A stretch of 64,000 nt of DNA from CALKHT01 sp964511575 (GTDB lineage: Bacteria > Planctomycetota > Phycisphaerae > Phycisphaerales > Phycisphaeraceae): positions 29,049 through 93,048 of the forward strand of contig CAZEFM010000004.1 in the NCBI GenBank assembly GCA_964511575.1. The letters are read 5' to 3'. Shown here one piece after another: positions 1-7,479 of this stretch. The position numbers were made by a program, and so were the translations under genes. The notes below the pieces were generated by a model. That model was not told the origin of the DNA. It worked only from the letters and a program-made list of their open reading frames with translations, and did no database searches. Position 1 is the stretch's first letter. Each line of letters begins with the position of its first letter.

Positions 1-601
1 GTTCACCGAGTCCACGCCGTTGCAGACCAACAGCCCGTACAGCGCCTCCAAGGCAGGCTCCGACCTGCTGGTTCGCGCGTATCATCACACGTTCGGCATG
101 GATGCGCTGATCACGCGGTGCTCGAACAACTTCGGGCCGTACCAGTTTCCGGAAAAGGTCATTCCGCTGTTCGTCACCAACCTGATCGAAGGCAAGAAGG
201 TGCCCCTGTACGGCGATGGGCAGAACGTGCGCGACTGGCTGCACGTGATTGACCATTGCGAAGCCGTGCTCACCGTTCTGGAAAAGGGTGCATCGGGCGA
301 GGTGTACAACATCGGCGGCAACAACGAACGCACCAACCTCGAACTCACCCACGCCATCCTCGACATCATGGGCAAGGATGCATCGTCCATCGAGTACGTC
401 AAGGACCGTCTCGGTCACGACCGTCGGTATGCCATTGACGCCAGCAAGATCAAGCGCGAGCTTGGTTGGGAGCCGACGCGCAGCGCCTGGCCTGCCGCGC
501 TGGAAGCGACCGTCCGCTGGTATGTCGACAACCCCACCTGGTGGCAGCGCGTCAAGAGCGGCGCCTACCGCGAGTACTACCAGAAGCAGTACGGCGCATA
601 A
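1..601 (+). CDS. rfbB: dTDP-glucose 4,6-dehydratase, C-terminal part (cut by window edge)
   Basis: This is the C-terminal two thirds of an extended short-chain dehydrogenase that converts dTDP-glucose to dTDP-4-keto-6-deoxyglucose, an early step of deoxysugar (dTDP-rhamnose type) synthesis for cell-surface polysaccharide. The frame is open at base 1, so the Rossmann glycine motif lies outside the window. What is visible is the catalytic YxxxK motif (YSASKA), followed by RCSNNFGPYQFPEK, LYGDGQNVRDWLHV and YNIGGNNE, which are hallmarks of RmlB/RfbB. The C-terminus (DRLGHDRRYAIDASKIKREL) also fits that family. It ends in TAA. No other deoxysugar gene is in the window, so the pathway context cannot be judged. 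Confidence 0.93.
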   Translation, partial: FTESTPLQTNSPYSASKAGSDLLVRAYHHTFGMDALITRCSNNFGPYQFPEKVIPLFVTNLIEGKKVPLYGDGQNVRDWLHVIDHCEAVLTVLEKGASGEVYNIGGNNERTNLELTHAILDIMGKDASSIEYVKDRLGHDRRYAIDASKIKRELGWEPTRSAWPAALEATVRWYVDNPTWWQRVKSGAYREYYQKQYGA

Positions 602-766
602 GACGGGCGTCCCTGCAACCGCAACTTCCGGGCCGGTGTAGCAATCCCGAATGAGCGGGATGCGCGATCGTCTCATCCTGCGCGATGCGAACGCTCGCTG
701 ATAGCTGGACACGGGTAAATGCGGTATCCTGCGACATTGCACAACACCCATTCACAGAGGAAGACG

Positions 767-2428
767 ATGAATCGATTTGGGCGAATCAGTCGGACGATCG
801 TGGCGCTGGTCATGCTTTCGGTGGCCGCCACCCATGCTGTGGCGCAGGCCAACCGCATCGCGCCGGTCCTTGATCAGGTTTCCGAACGTGCGCAGATCGT
901 CGTGGTCGCACCGAACCTGTCGCGGCTCAGCGAGAAGCTGGCGTTGCTGAATGAGAGCCTGGAACTGGGCGTTCCGGAGCTCGCGGATGTGCTTGGCGAG
1001 TTCAAGCGCGATGCGGGTGTGGAGCGTGGGCTTGCCGACAACGGCGCGTTGGTGCTGGTGGTCGAGGACGCGACCACTGCGTTGATGGGTGGCCAGGCCA
1101 AGGTGTACCTGCTTGTCCCCGTGAGCGATTACGATGCGTTCATCGGCAGCTTCGATGCCACTGTGGACGGACCGGTTGCGCAATTGAACTCGGCGACCGG
1201 CGACCCCAATTTCATCCGCAAGGTGGGCAATTACGCACTGGTCGGCGAGACGAGCGCCGCAGTGCAGAGTTACCAGCCCGCCAACAACGGCGCGAAGTGG
1301 ATCAGGAAGGCCGGCGACCTCGGCGGCAACGCGCTGGCGGGCGGTGACGTCGCGATGGTTATCGATATCGAGTCGATGTCCATGACTCTCGCGGGCATGA
1401 CCACCATGCTCCAGTTCATGGCTGAAATGGGCATCGCCAACGCTCCGCCCGAGCAGCAGGCCTCCGCCCGCGCCGGTGTGCAGTGGCTGATCCAGGGTTT
1501 CCAGGCGTTCGTTCGCGACGGCTCCGCCCTCGTCGTCGCCAGCGACCTGACCGAACAGGGCATCGGCGGCAGCATCGCCGTCCAGTTCAAGGAAAACTCC
1601 GCCCTCGCCAAGCGGTTCGCCAACGGCGGGAAGGCGGCGGATCATCTCGCCCGCCTGCCCGACAAGCCTTACCTCGTGGCGATGAGCGCCAACACCGATG
1701 CCTTCAACATCGCCGGCATCGCCGAGAGCATCCTTCCTCTGATCGCCTCGACCGACGTTCCCGCCGCCGATGCGTTCAAGGCGATGCTCCCGATCGTTCA
1801 GCAGATGCGCGGCATGTCGCTGGTGGTCGCGCCGCCCACGGATGAGACGCAGGAACCTTCCGTCCTGACGTACATGAACGTCACCGATGCGGCCGCCTAC
1901 CGCGATGCTTTCAAGAAATATCTGGCTCAGATCGACGGCAAGCCTGCCACCGCCGCCGATCCGACCACCGTGGCCACCCGCTACACCGCCAACCAGTTGA
2001 AGGTCGGCGATGTTGCAGCCGACCAGTACGAGATTCGAACCGATGCGCTGACCGCGCAGACCGGTTATCTGGTCGGCAAGGATGAACACATCCTGCACAC
2101 CAACGTGGCCGATGCGCAGGTGCTGCGCGACGGTTTGGCGGCGATGACCCGTACCAACGGGCTGGGGGCCAACGGCGACATCGCTCAAACGCGGAAATCG
2201 CTTCTGCCTGACTCCGCGTTCGAATTGTTCATCAACTTCGATGCGGTGATGGCGCTCGCCGCGGCCATGGAAGGCGGACCGGTGGACAACACCGGCAAGG
2301 CTGGGCTGATCGGCGTGTCCATCAGCATCGGCGAGGGCGGCGCGGTGCTGCGGCAGTGGACGCCGATGCCCGCCGCGAAAATCATCAAGGAAAAGGCGTC
2401 CGAAATATCGCTGGACAACCCGCTGTAA
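767..2428 (+). CDS. Secreted protein of unknown function, about 553 residues
   Basis: I do not recognise the family. The ATG at 767 is chosen because a GAGGAAG ribosome-binding sequence lies just upstream and the product then opens with a clean signal peptide (MNRFGRISRTIVALVMLSV, cleavage likely after AVAQA). An in-frame start 48 bases earlier would add 16 residues that spoil the signal. The rest is soluble, Ala/Asp-rich, with no cysteine motif and no transmembrane helix. It shows repeated alpha/beta-looking segments (LVVVEDATTALMGG, YLLVPVSDYDAFIG, LVGETSAAVQSYQP) that resemble large exported proteins of unknown function in planctomycetes. It has its own upstream gap and is followed 48 bases later by a gene on the same strand, so the two may be co-transcribed. 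Confidence 0.8.
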   Translation: MNRFGRISRTIVALVMLSVAATHAVAQANRIAPVLDQVSERAQIVVVAPNLSRLSEKLALLNESLELGVPELADVLGEFKRDAGVERGLADNGALVLVVEDATTALMGGQAKVYLLVPVSDYDAFIGSFDATVDGPVAQLNSATGDPNFIRKVGNYALVGETSAAVQSYQPANNGAKWIRKAGDLGGNALAGGDVAMVIDIESMSMTLAGMTTMLQFMAEMGIANAPPEQQASARAGVQWLIQGFQAFVRDGSALVVASDLTEQGIGGSIAVQFKENSALAKRFANGGKAADHLARLPDKPYLVAMSANTDAFNIAGIAESILPLIASTDVPAADAFKAMLPIVQQMRGMSLVVAPPTDETQEPSVLTYMNVTDAAAYRDAFKKYLAQIDGKPATAADPTTVATRYTANQLKVGDVAADQYEIRTDALTAQTGYLVGKDEHILHTNVADAQVLRDGLAAMTRTNGLGANGDIAQTRKSLLPDSAFELFINFDAVMALAAAMEGGPVDNTGKAGLIGVSISIGEGGAVLRQWTPMPAAKIIKEKASEISLDNPL

Positions 2429-2476
2429 CGGGTCCAACCGGGGCCGGCGTCGGCGACGCTTTCGCTGAGACCAGCC

Positions 2477-3691
2477 TTGAGCCATGCACAGGACAACTTG
2501 CGTGGGGTGTGGCTGACGCTGGGGGCGGGCGTGCTCGGCGCGGTCGCATTGGCGATGCCGGTCTGGCTGCTTTTCGGGCCCGATGCGCCGGTTGCCCCGA
2601 CACCCGACGCGACATCCGCAAGCCCGCCGGTCGCCGCGCCTGTTCCGCCGACCAGCGTGCGTGAACACGAGCCGGCTCCGCCCGCGCCGCCGCCGGTCTT
2701 CACACCCAAGTCGCCGCCGCTGCAGAAGCTCATCGGCTTCACGCTGCACGGCTACGACCGCGAACACCTGACGATGGACGATTACCTCCGCGCCATCGAT
2801 GAGCAGGCCCAGCGCGGCGTCACCGCGCTGCAGTTCGTCGTCCCTATTTTCAGCGGCCACGCGCGCTCCGCCGGCGTGCAGATGCTCATCGGCGAGGACC
2901 GCAGCGTCACGCCGCAACAGATCGTTGCCATCCTCCGTCACGCCAAAGCGATCGGGTTGCACACCACGCTCATGCCGCAGCTCGTCCTGACGCAGCCGCG
3001 TGGCAGCGATTCACGGGCCGTCATCGATCCGCCGGACTGGGACCACTGGTGGCGCACCTATCAGCAGGTGCTCGATCAACTGTTGGGGTTGGCGATGCAG
3101 GCTGAGGTGGATGCCTTCTGCATCGGTGCGGACCTCGCCAGCACCGAACGGCAGACCCATCGCTGGGTCGCCCTCATCGCCCATCTGCGCAGTGGGTTCG
3201 AGGGCTATCTCTACTACGCTGCCGACGCCCAGCGATACCAGACCCCCGCCTTCTGGGCGCATCTGGATTTCATCGGCATCACCGGCCGGTGGAACGCCAT
3301 GGACGGTAAGTCCAACATCGAACCAACTGTCGCCGCGCATCGCGATGATTGGATGGCGCTGCGGCAGGAAATGATCGACTTCGCCCGGCTCTACGATAGG
3401 CCGATCATCCTTACGCAGGTCGGCGATGCCCCCGCGCCGCGTATTGCCGATGACACCCCGCCTGCTCCTGCCGTGACGACGCTCGCCCAAGGATATGCCA
3501 CCTTTTTTGACGTGTGGCGGCCGCTGCTCGTCCCCGCCATCCCCACGGGCAGTCACGATCCCAGTGCGGAGAGCCCGGCCGATTGGACGGTGGGCGTCTT
3601 CCTCTATGACTGGCGCCTGCCCGATGCGAACCGTCCGATCGTCGACCGTCCGGCCCTGCAGGACCTGACTCGCTGGCTCAGCGACCGCTGA
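2477..3691 (+). CDS. Membrane-anchored GH113-like TIM-barrel protein, catalytic residues apparently lost
   Basis: The N-terminus has one membrane segment (VLGAVALAMPVWLLFG), then a Pro/Ala-rich linker to about residue 75, then a barrel domain beginning KLIGFTLHGYDREHLTMDD. The run TALQFVVPIFSG, then HAKAIGLHTTLMPQL, then WWRTYQQVLDQLLGLAMQAEVDAFCIGADL and FIGITGRWNAM follows the layout of glycoside hydrolase family 113 beta-mannanases and their planctomycete relatives. In that family the acid/base Glu lies in an IGTEL-type motif and the nucleophile Glu in an ILFTEIG-type motif. Here these read IGADL (about residue 216) and ILTQVGD (about residue 312), so Asp and Gln stand where Glu is expected. 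It may bind sugars without cleaving them. The start is uncertain: TTG 2477 or a later one, with no strong ribosome-binding site. Confidence 0.68.
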   Translation: MSHAQDNLRGVWLTLGAGVLGAVALAMPVWLLFGPDAPVAPTPDATSASPPVAAPVPPTSVREHEPAPPAPPPVFTPKSPPLQKLIGFTLHGYDREHLTMDDYLRAIDEQAQRGVTALQFVVPIFSGHARSAGVQMLIGEDRSVTPQQIVAILRHAKAIGLHTTLMPQLVLTQPRGSDSRAVIDPPDWDHWWRTYQQVLDQLLGLAMQAEVDAFCIGADLASTERQTHRWVALIAHLRSGFEGYLYYAADAQRYQTPAFWAHLDFIGITGRWNAMDGKSNIEPTVAAHRDDWMALRQEMIDFARLYDRPIILTQVGDAPAPRIADDTPPAPAVTTLAQGYATFFDVWRPLLVPAIPTGSHDPSAESPADWTVGVFLYDWRLPDANRPIVDRPALQDLTRWLSDR

Positions 3692-3754
3692 CGCCGCGCC
3701 GCACCGGCCACCTCCCTCCCCGTCTTCCCTGAACTTTGCTACACTTTCCCGCCC

Positions 3755-5038
3755 ATGAACGTCTTGATCATCGGTAGCGGCGGACGCGAACACGCGCTGG
3801 GTTGGAAGCTCAAACAATCCAAGCAGTGTGGCAAGATTTACTTCGCGCCGGGCAACGGCGGGACCAGCGCGATCGGCGAAAACGTCGACCTCGCCATCGA
3901 GCCGGTCAACACCAAGAACGCCGATGCCATCGACTACTTCTGTCGCCAGAACAAGGTTGAGCTGATCGTCATCGGCCCGGAAGATCCGCTGGCGGAGGGG
4001 CTGGCGGATCGTCTGCAACGGCCGGGGCGGTACGTGTTCGGCCCACCGGCGGCGGCGGCGCGGCTGGAGGCCGACAAGGCCTGGGCCAAGCAGCTCATGC
4101 GCGCCGCCAGCGTTCCCACCGCCGAGGCACGCATCTTCACCAACGCCGAGGCCGCCATCGCCTACGTTCAGACCCGCGAAACCCCTGTCGTGGTCAAGGC
4201 CGCCGGACTCGCCAAGGGGAAGGGCGTCATCGTTTGCGACGACAACGTCGAGGCTGAACAGGCGGTCCGCACCATCATGGAGAACAAGGCGTTCGGCGAT
4301 GCCGGCCAGACGGTTGTCATCGAAGAACGCCTTGTCGGTCAGGAGTTGTCCGTCCTGGCGCTGGTCGATGGACGCAACATCTTCGTGCTCGACCCATCGC
4401 AGGACCACAAGCAGGCTTACGAAGGCGATACCGGGCCGAACACCGGCGGCATGGGCGCGTATTGCCCCACGCCGCTTGTCGATGATGCGCTCATGGCGAC
4501 GATCGAACGCGATGTGCTCGTGCCCATCGTCGATGCCATGCGACGTGATGAGGTCGACTACAAGGGCGTGCTGTACGCCGGCCTCATGCTCACGGCGGGC
4601 GGTCCCAAGGTGCTCGAATTCAACTGCCGCTTCGGTGATCCGGAAACCCAGCCGCTCATGATGCGACTGCGCGGCGACCTTATCGACATCATGGTCGCCA
4701 CCTGCACCGGCAAGCTCGAAGACGCCAACCTTTCATGGGATGAACGCGTGTGCTGCTGCGTTGTCATGGCGAGCGGCGGTTACCCGGGCGACTACGAAAA
4801 GGGCAAGGTCATCACCGGCATTGAAGATGCCGAATCGGACCCGGATGTGAAGGTCTTCCACGCCGGCACCGCCATCCGCAACGGCAAGCTCGTCACTGCC
4901 GGCGGCCGCGTCCTCAACGTCTGCGCCATGGGCAGGGATCTCGCCGAGGCAAGGCAAAAAGCCAACACCGCCTGCGAAAAAATCCACTTCGAAGGCGCCC
5001 ACTACCGCAAAGACATCGGCTTCCGCGTGATGAAGTGA
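3755..5038 (+). CDS. purD: Phosphoribosylamine-glycine ligase (GAR synthetase)
   Basis: This enzyme makes glycinamide ribonucleotide from phosphoribosylamine, glycine and ATP, step 2 of purine synthesis, in the cytosol. The 427-residue product is standard length. It begins MNVLIIGSGGREHALGWKL, the N-domain signature, has the ATP-grasp core (PVVVKAAGLAKGKGVIV at about residue 145, then EERLVGQELSVLALVDG) and the family signature LEFNCRFGDPETQP near residue 287. Its C-domain (GVLYAGLM, GGRVLNV) is complete. ATG 3755 is fixed by homology although no ribosome-binding site is obvious. It stands alone: no other pur gene is adjacent. Confidence 0.97.
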   Translation: MNVLIIGSGGREHALGWKLKQSKQCGKIYFAPGNGGTSAIGENVDLAIEPVNTKNADAIDYFCRQNKVELIVIGPEDPLAEGLADRLQRPGRYVFGPPAAAARLEADKAWAKQLMRAASVPTAEARIFTNAEAAIAYVQTRETPVVVKAAGLAKGKGVIVCDDNVEAEQAVRTIMENKAFGDAGQTVVIEERLVGQELSVLALVDGRNIFVLDPSQDHKQAYEGDTGPNTGGMGAYCPTPLVDDALMATIERDVLVPIVDAMRRDEVDYKGVLYAGLMLTAGGPKVLEFNCRFGDPETQPLMMRLRGDLIDIMVATCTGKLEDANLSWDERVCCCVVMASGGYPGDYEKGKVITGIEDAESDPDVKVFHAGTAIRNGKLVTAGGRVLNVCAMGRDLAEARQKANTACEKIHFEGAHYRKDIGFRVMK

Positions 5039-5230
5039 TGCGTATGTGACCGATCCGCCGGGATGAATCGCGATGAACACGAATGGAAGCTGATCGGTTG
5101 CGAGCCGCAACGTATTCGCGGTTTGCCTTGCAGCGCCGATGTCGCCCGAATGCTTTTCTCCCGAATTCTTTTCTTTTGATTCGAAAGCATCGGCTATTCT
5201 TGTCAGCGGTTGTCACCCAGGAGGTTTGCC

Positions 5231-5812
5231 ATGCGGTTTCCTTCGCGGATCCAGAGCGTCATCGATGCGGTGGAGGGGTTGCGGGGGCGGGTGGAGGATC
5301 ATTGGCAGATTCCCGGCGACGAGGCGCGGGTGTTGGCGCAACTGGTGACGATCGGGCGATGCGTGTCAATCTGCGAGATCGGTACGAGCTACGGCTTTTC
5401 CACCCTGCACCTGGCGGCGGCGACGCAGCCAATGGGCGGGCATGTGCATACGTTCGACATCGACCCCAAGAAAGTCGATGCGGCTGGCAAACATCTGGAA
5501 CAGGCTGGGTTACGCGACGTCGTGACGCAGCATCTGGGCGATGCGCGGCAACTGTTGCTCAACGTGACGCCTATGCAGCCGTTTGATTTCGTGTTTATCG
5601 ATGCGGTGAAGGAGCAGTCGTTCGCGTATCTTGAAGCGGTGCAGCCGCGCCTTGCATCGCGTGCCGTCATCGTCACCGACAACACGACGACGCATGCCGC
5701 GGAACTCGCATCGTTCGTGGAGCACCTGCGCGGATTACCCAACGCGCAGAGTTGTGCGGTACCCGTGGGCAACGGGTTTGAACTGACGGTGGTGGGTGTG
5801 ACCGGCGGATGA
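5231..5812 (+). CDS. SAM-dependent O-methyltransferase-like protein (class I)
   Basis: The 193-residue product has the class I methyltransferase Rossmann fold. Motif I is CEIGTSYGFSTLHLA, an acidic residue ends the second strand (HTFDIDPKK), DARQLL follows, and the post-motif strand DFVFIDAVKEQSF is typical of the catechol/caffeoyl-CoA O-methyltransferase family (Methyltransf_24). The start ATG 5231 is chosen because a perfect AGGAGG precedes it by 6 bases; an in-frame codon 21 bases upstream would include that site. The substrate cannot be read from sequence. The gene stops 7 bases before the terminator of the opposing RNA candidate, so the two transcripts converge. Confidence 0.8.
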   Translation: MRFPSRIQSVIDAVEGLRGRVEDHWQIPGDEARVLAQLVTIGRCVSICEIGTSYGFSTLHLAAATQPMGGHVHTFDIDPKKVDAAGKHLEQAGLRDVVTQHLGDARQLLLNVTPMQPFDFVFIDAVKEQSFAYLEAVQPRLASRAVIVTDNTTTHAAELASFVEHLRGLPNAQSCAVPVGNGFELTVVGVTGG

Positions 5813-5818
5813 GGGGAT

Positions 5819-5861
5819 AAAAAAACCTCCGCCACAGGGCTCCGATTCCTGTGGGCGGAGG
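5819..5861 (-). terminator. Intrinsic terminator of the small RNA candidate
   Basis: The arms CCTCCGCCACAGG (5826-5838) and CCTGTGGGCGGAGG (5848-5861) pair over 13 bases with one bulged G. Read on the minus strand they are followed by seven T residues (complement of 5819-5825). The U-tract is only on the minus strand, so it ends the minus-strand transcript, although the stem could also slow transcription from the methyltransferase gene. Confidence 0.8.
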
Positions 5862-6003
5862 CGCGCCACGGCTGTCTGAATTGGACATCCCGGAACTTCA
5901 CCCCGGGGGCAATTTTCGCGAGACTGAGCGGCTGAACTTCCCGATTCGTTCCATTCGCTGCTTTGTCCCGCTCCGGGTTGCGCTGGTGTTCCCAGCGTCA
6001 ACG
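5819..6003 (-). ncRNA. Candidate structured small RNA of about 185 nt, identity unknown
   Basis: This gap has no convincing gene, but on the minus strand it holds a complete transcription unit. A consensus TTGACA (6034-6039) is followed after 18 bases by TAGGAT (6010-6015), and about 180 bases later comes a strong intrinsic terminator (5819-5861). Between them the strand can form several hairpins, including CGCTGG/CCAGCG near the 5' end, CCCG/CGGG around a GAG loop, and a repeated GAAGTTC. The size and independent promoter-terminator layout fit a housekeeping RNA such as 6S RNA or a short SRP RNA. I could not find a diagnostic motif; the segment CCCGGAGCGGGACAAAGCAGC only loosely resembles the SRP helix 8 loop. 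Confidence 0.5.
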
Positions 6004-6009
6004 GCATCT

Positions 6010-6039
6010 ATCCTATCGGCTGATTTCCAACTGTGTCAA
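6010..6039 (-). promoter_or_regulatory. Sigma-70-type promoter of the small RNA candidate
   Basis: On the minus strand the -35 box is TTGACA (exact consensus, 6039-6034), the spacer is 18 bases, and the -10 box is TAGGAT (6015-6010). The start of transcription is predicted near 6003. It points away from the Nudix gene and towards the terminator at 5819-5861. Confidence 0.55.
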
Positions 6040-6238
6040 CGGCGCGCGCGGGCGAAATGGATAATGTTTTAAGTAGTGTTGCCGTTGATATTTACGCGTT
6101 TTTCTCAGGTGGTGCAGCGGCGTCGGGGAGCCTTAACTCGGTGCTGGATGAAGGGTTGCGGAACCGCCTCATTTAAGCCGTTGCAAACAAGCATCTTGGA
6201 TAAAATGTGGAAAAATTGTCGCTTTCGAAGAGGTGGTT

Positions 6239-6655
6239 GTGGACAAATTGTTGAACGTCGCGGTGGGTGTCCTGGTGCGCGGGAAGGGAGCGGAAAAGGT
6301 TGTACTGGTGACGCGGCGGCCGGCGGACACGGTGCTGGGCGGGTATTGGGAGTTTCCCGGCGGCAAGGTGGAGGCGGGGGAGACGCCGCAGGCGTGCCTG
6401 GTGCGGGAGTTCCGCGAGGAGGTGGGGCTCTCGGTCACCGTGGGGGAGGCATTGCCGACGGTGGAGCACGCGTATCCGCATGGCCGGGTGGTGCTGCACG
6501 CGTTCTGGTGTGCCGCAGTGGATGGGCAGATGCCGCGCAATCTGCAGGTGGCTGAGCATCGCTGGGTGCCGACGGGCGAACTGTCGACGCTACGGTTTCC
6601 GCCCGCCAACGGTCCGCTGGTGGCGGCGATCGTGGCGGGGTGCAACGCTGACTGA
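6239..6655 (+). CDS. Nudix hydrolase, MutT-like (8-oxo-dGTP diphosphatase type)
   Basis: The product of about 138 residues contains an intact Nudix box, GGKVEAGETPQACLVREF followed by REEVGL (about residues 41-63), which matches GX5EX7REUXEEXGU and supplies the metal-binding glutamates. The preceding YWEFPGGK and the C-terminal HRWVPTGELSTLRFPPAN are typical of MutT proteins that remove oxidised nucleotides from the pool. Start GTG 6239 is preferred because AAGAGG ends 5 bases upstream; GTG 6233 would overlap that site. It stands alone on the plus strand. Other small Nudix substrates are possible. Confidence 0.85.
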   Translation: MDKLLNVAVGVLVRGKGAEKVVLVTRRPADTVLGGYWEFPGGKVEAGETPQACLVREFREEVGLSVTVGEALPTVEHAYPHGRVVLHAFWCAAVDGQMPRNLQVAEHRWVPTGELSTLRFPPANGPLVAAIVAGCNAD

Positions 6656-6678
6656 AGGGCAACCCTGGTCCGGCGCAG

Positions 6679-6873
6679 TTGAGTCGCTCTGGACGCGTCC
6701 CGCGGAGCCTCCCCCAGACGCACACCTTCGACGATGCGGGCGATGTGTCCACGCCAACAGCGGCACGGCCCCGTGGCGTGGCGTGCCGTTCGTCAACGCT
6801 TCCCAGACCGCCGGCGTCGCTGGCGCTGGTTGGGTGGGGCAGTGTGCTGATGCTTCGCCATCGCACGCGGTGA
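6679..6873 (+). pseudogene. Remnant of a PEP-CTERM sorting domain
   Basis: The last 24 codons read LPRPPASLALVGWGSVLML and then RHRTR before the stop. This has the exact layout of a PEP-CTERM tail: a PEP-like tripeptide, about 15 hydrophobic residues, and a basic end. Only the Glu of PEP is changed (PRP). The roughly 40 preceding codons contain no signal peptide or recognisable domain and the only starts are TTG-type, so this looks like the surviving 3' end of a decayed exported-protein gene. A genuine tiny protein cannot be excluded. The rest of the gap 6656-6952 shows nothing else. Confidence 0.45.
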
Positions 6874-6952
6874 ACGGATTGCTGGAAATTGATCCATGAA
6901 CGTCAGTGGGTGGATGCCTGCCGACGTTTTTCCTGCGCGCGGGGAAGCGTGC

Positions 6953-7408
6953 TCAGTGAATGGTGATGGTTTGTGGGGTGATAACGCCGCGATGAGGGGC
7001 GAGAAGCTGAACGGTGTCGATGCGGGTGATGATGGCGTTGTAGTTGTAGTGCGGCTCGGTCAGGACGTTGATGACGTAGTCGTTGGCGAATCCAATGAGC
7101 CGATCATAGATCCACTCCGGCATGTCCTGGGTGGAGTCGATGGTGGCCCGGCCGTGAAGCGTGACGACCTCATGATAGTTGGCGCTGGCGAAGGTCCAGG
7201 AGACATCGGGATGGTGCTGCAACTGCTCGATCTTGCCGGTGGCCTGTGCGCTGAGACTGTAGAGGAAGTGGAGGTTTTCATCGAGGGGGACGGCGGCCAT
7301 GTAACGCAGGTGCGGCTTCTGCTCATCGTCGACGGTGGCGAACGAGCCGACCTGCACCTGTTCGATCACCTGGTGGGCGATGTCGCGGATGTCACTGTCG
7401 AGAAGCAT
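6953..7408 (-). CDS. Pyridoxamine 5'-phosphate oxidase-fold protein (general stress protein 26 type)
   Basis: The 151-residue product begins MLLDSDIRDIAHQVIEQVQ and continues GSFATVDDEQKPHLRYMAAVPLD, the first strands of the split-barrel flavin-binding fold. It then has LHFLYSLSAQATGKIEQLQHH and VSWTFASANYHEVVTLHGRA, which match the PPOX-like stress proteins that bind FMN or F420. ATG 7408 is preferred over a much longer open frame because GGAG lies 6 bases upstream and the extension is arginine-rich antisense-like sequence. The function is probably a flavin-dependent reductase or cofactor-binding protein; the substrate is unknown. It follows the HD-GYP gene on the same strand with a 71-base gap. 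Confidence 0.78.
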   Translation of the reverse strand: MLLDSDIRDIAHQVIEQVQVGSFATVDDEQKPHLRYMAAVPLDENLHFLYSLSAQATGKIEQLQHHPDVSWTFASANYHEVVTLHGRATIDSTQDMPEWIYDRLIGFANDYVINVLTEPHYNYNAIITRIDTVQLLAPHRGVITPQTITIH

Positions 7409-7479
7409 GACCAGCTCCACGGAAGGCGGTACGTGCCCGCAAGCAATGATAGGCGGGGCGATGGCGGTGGGAGGCCCTG

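Noticed and set aside
5819..6003. Naming the small RNA as SRP RNA
   Set aside because: The GGAA tetraloop and AGCAGCC/CAGG internal loop of SRP helix 8 are not convincingly present; only a partial resemblance.
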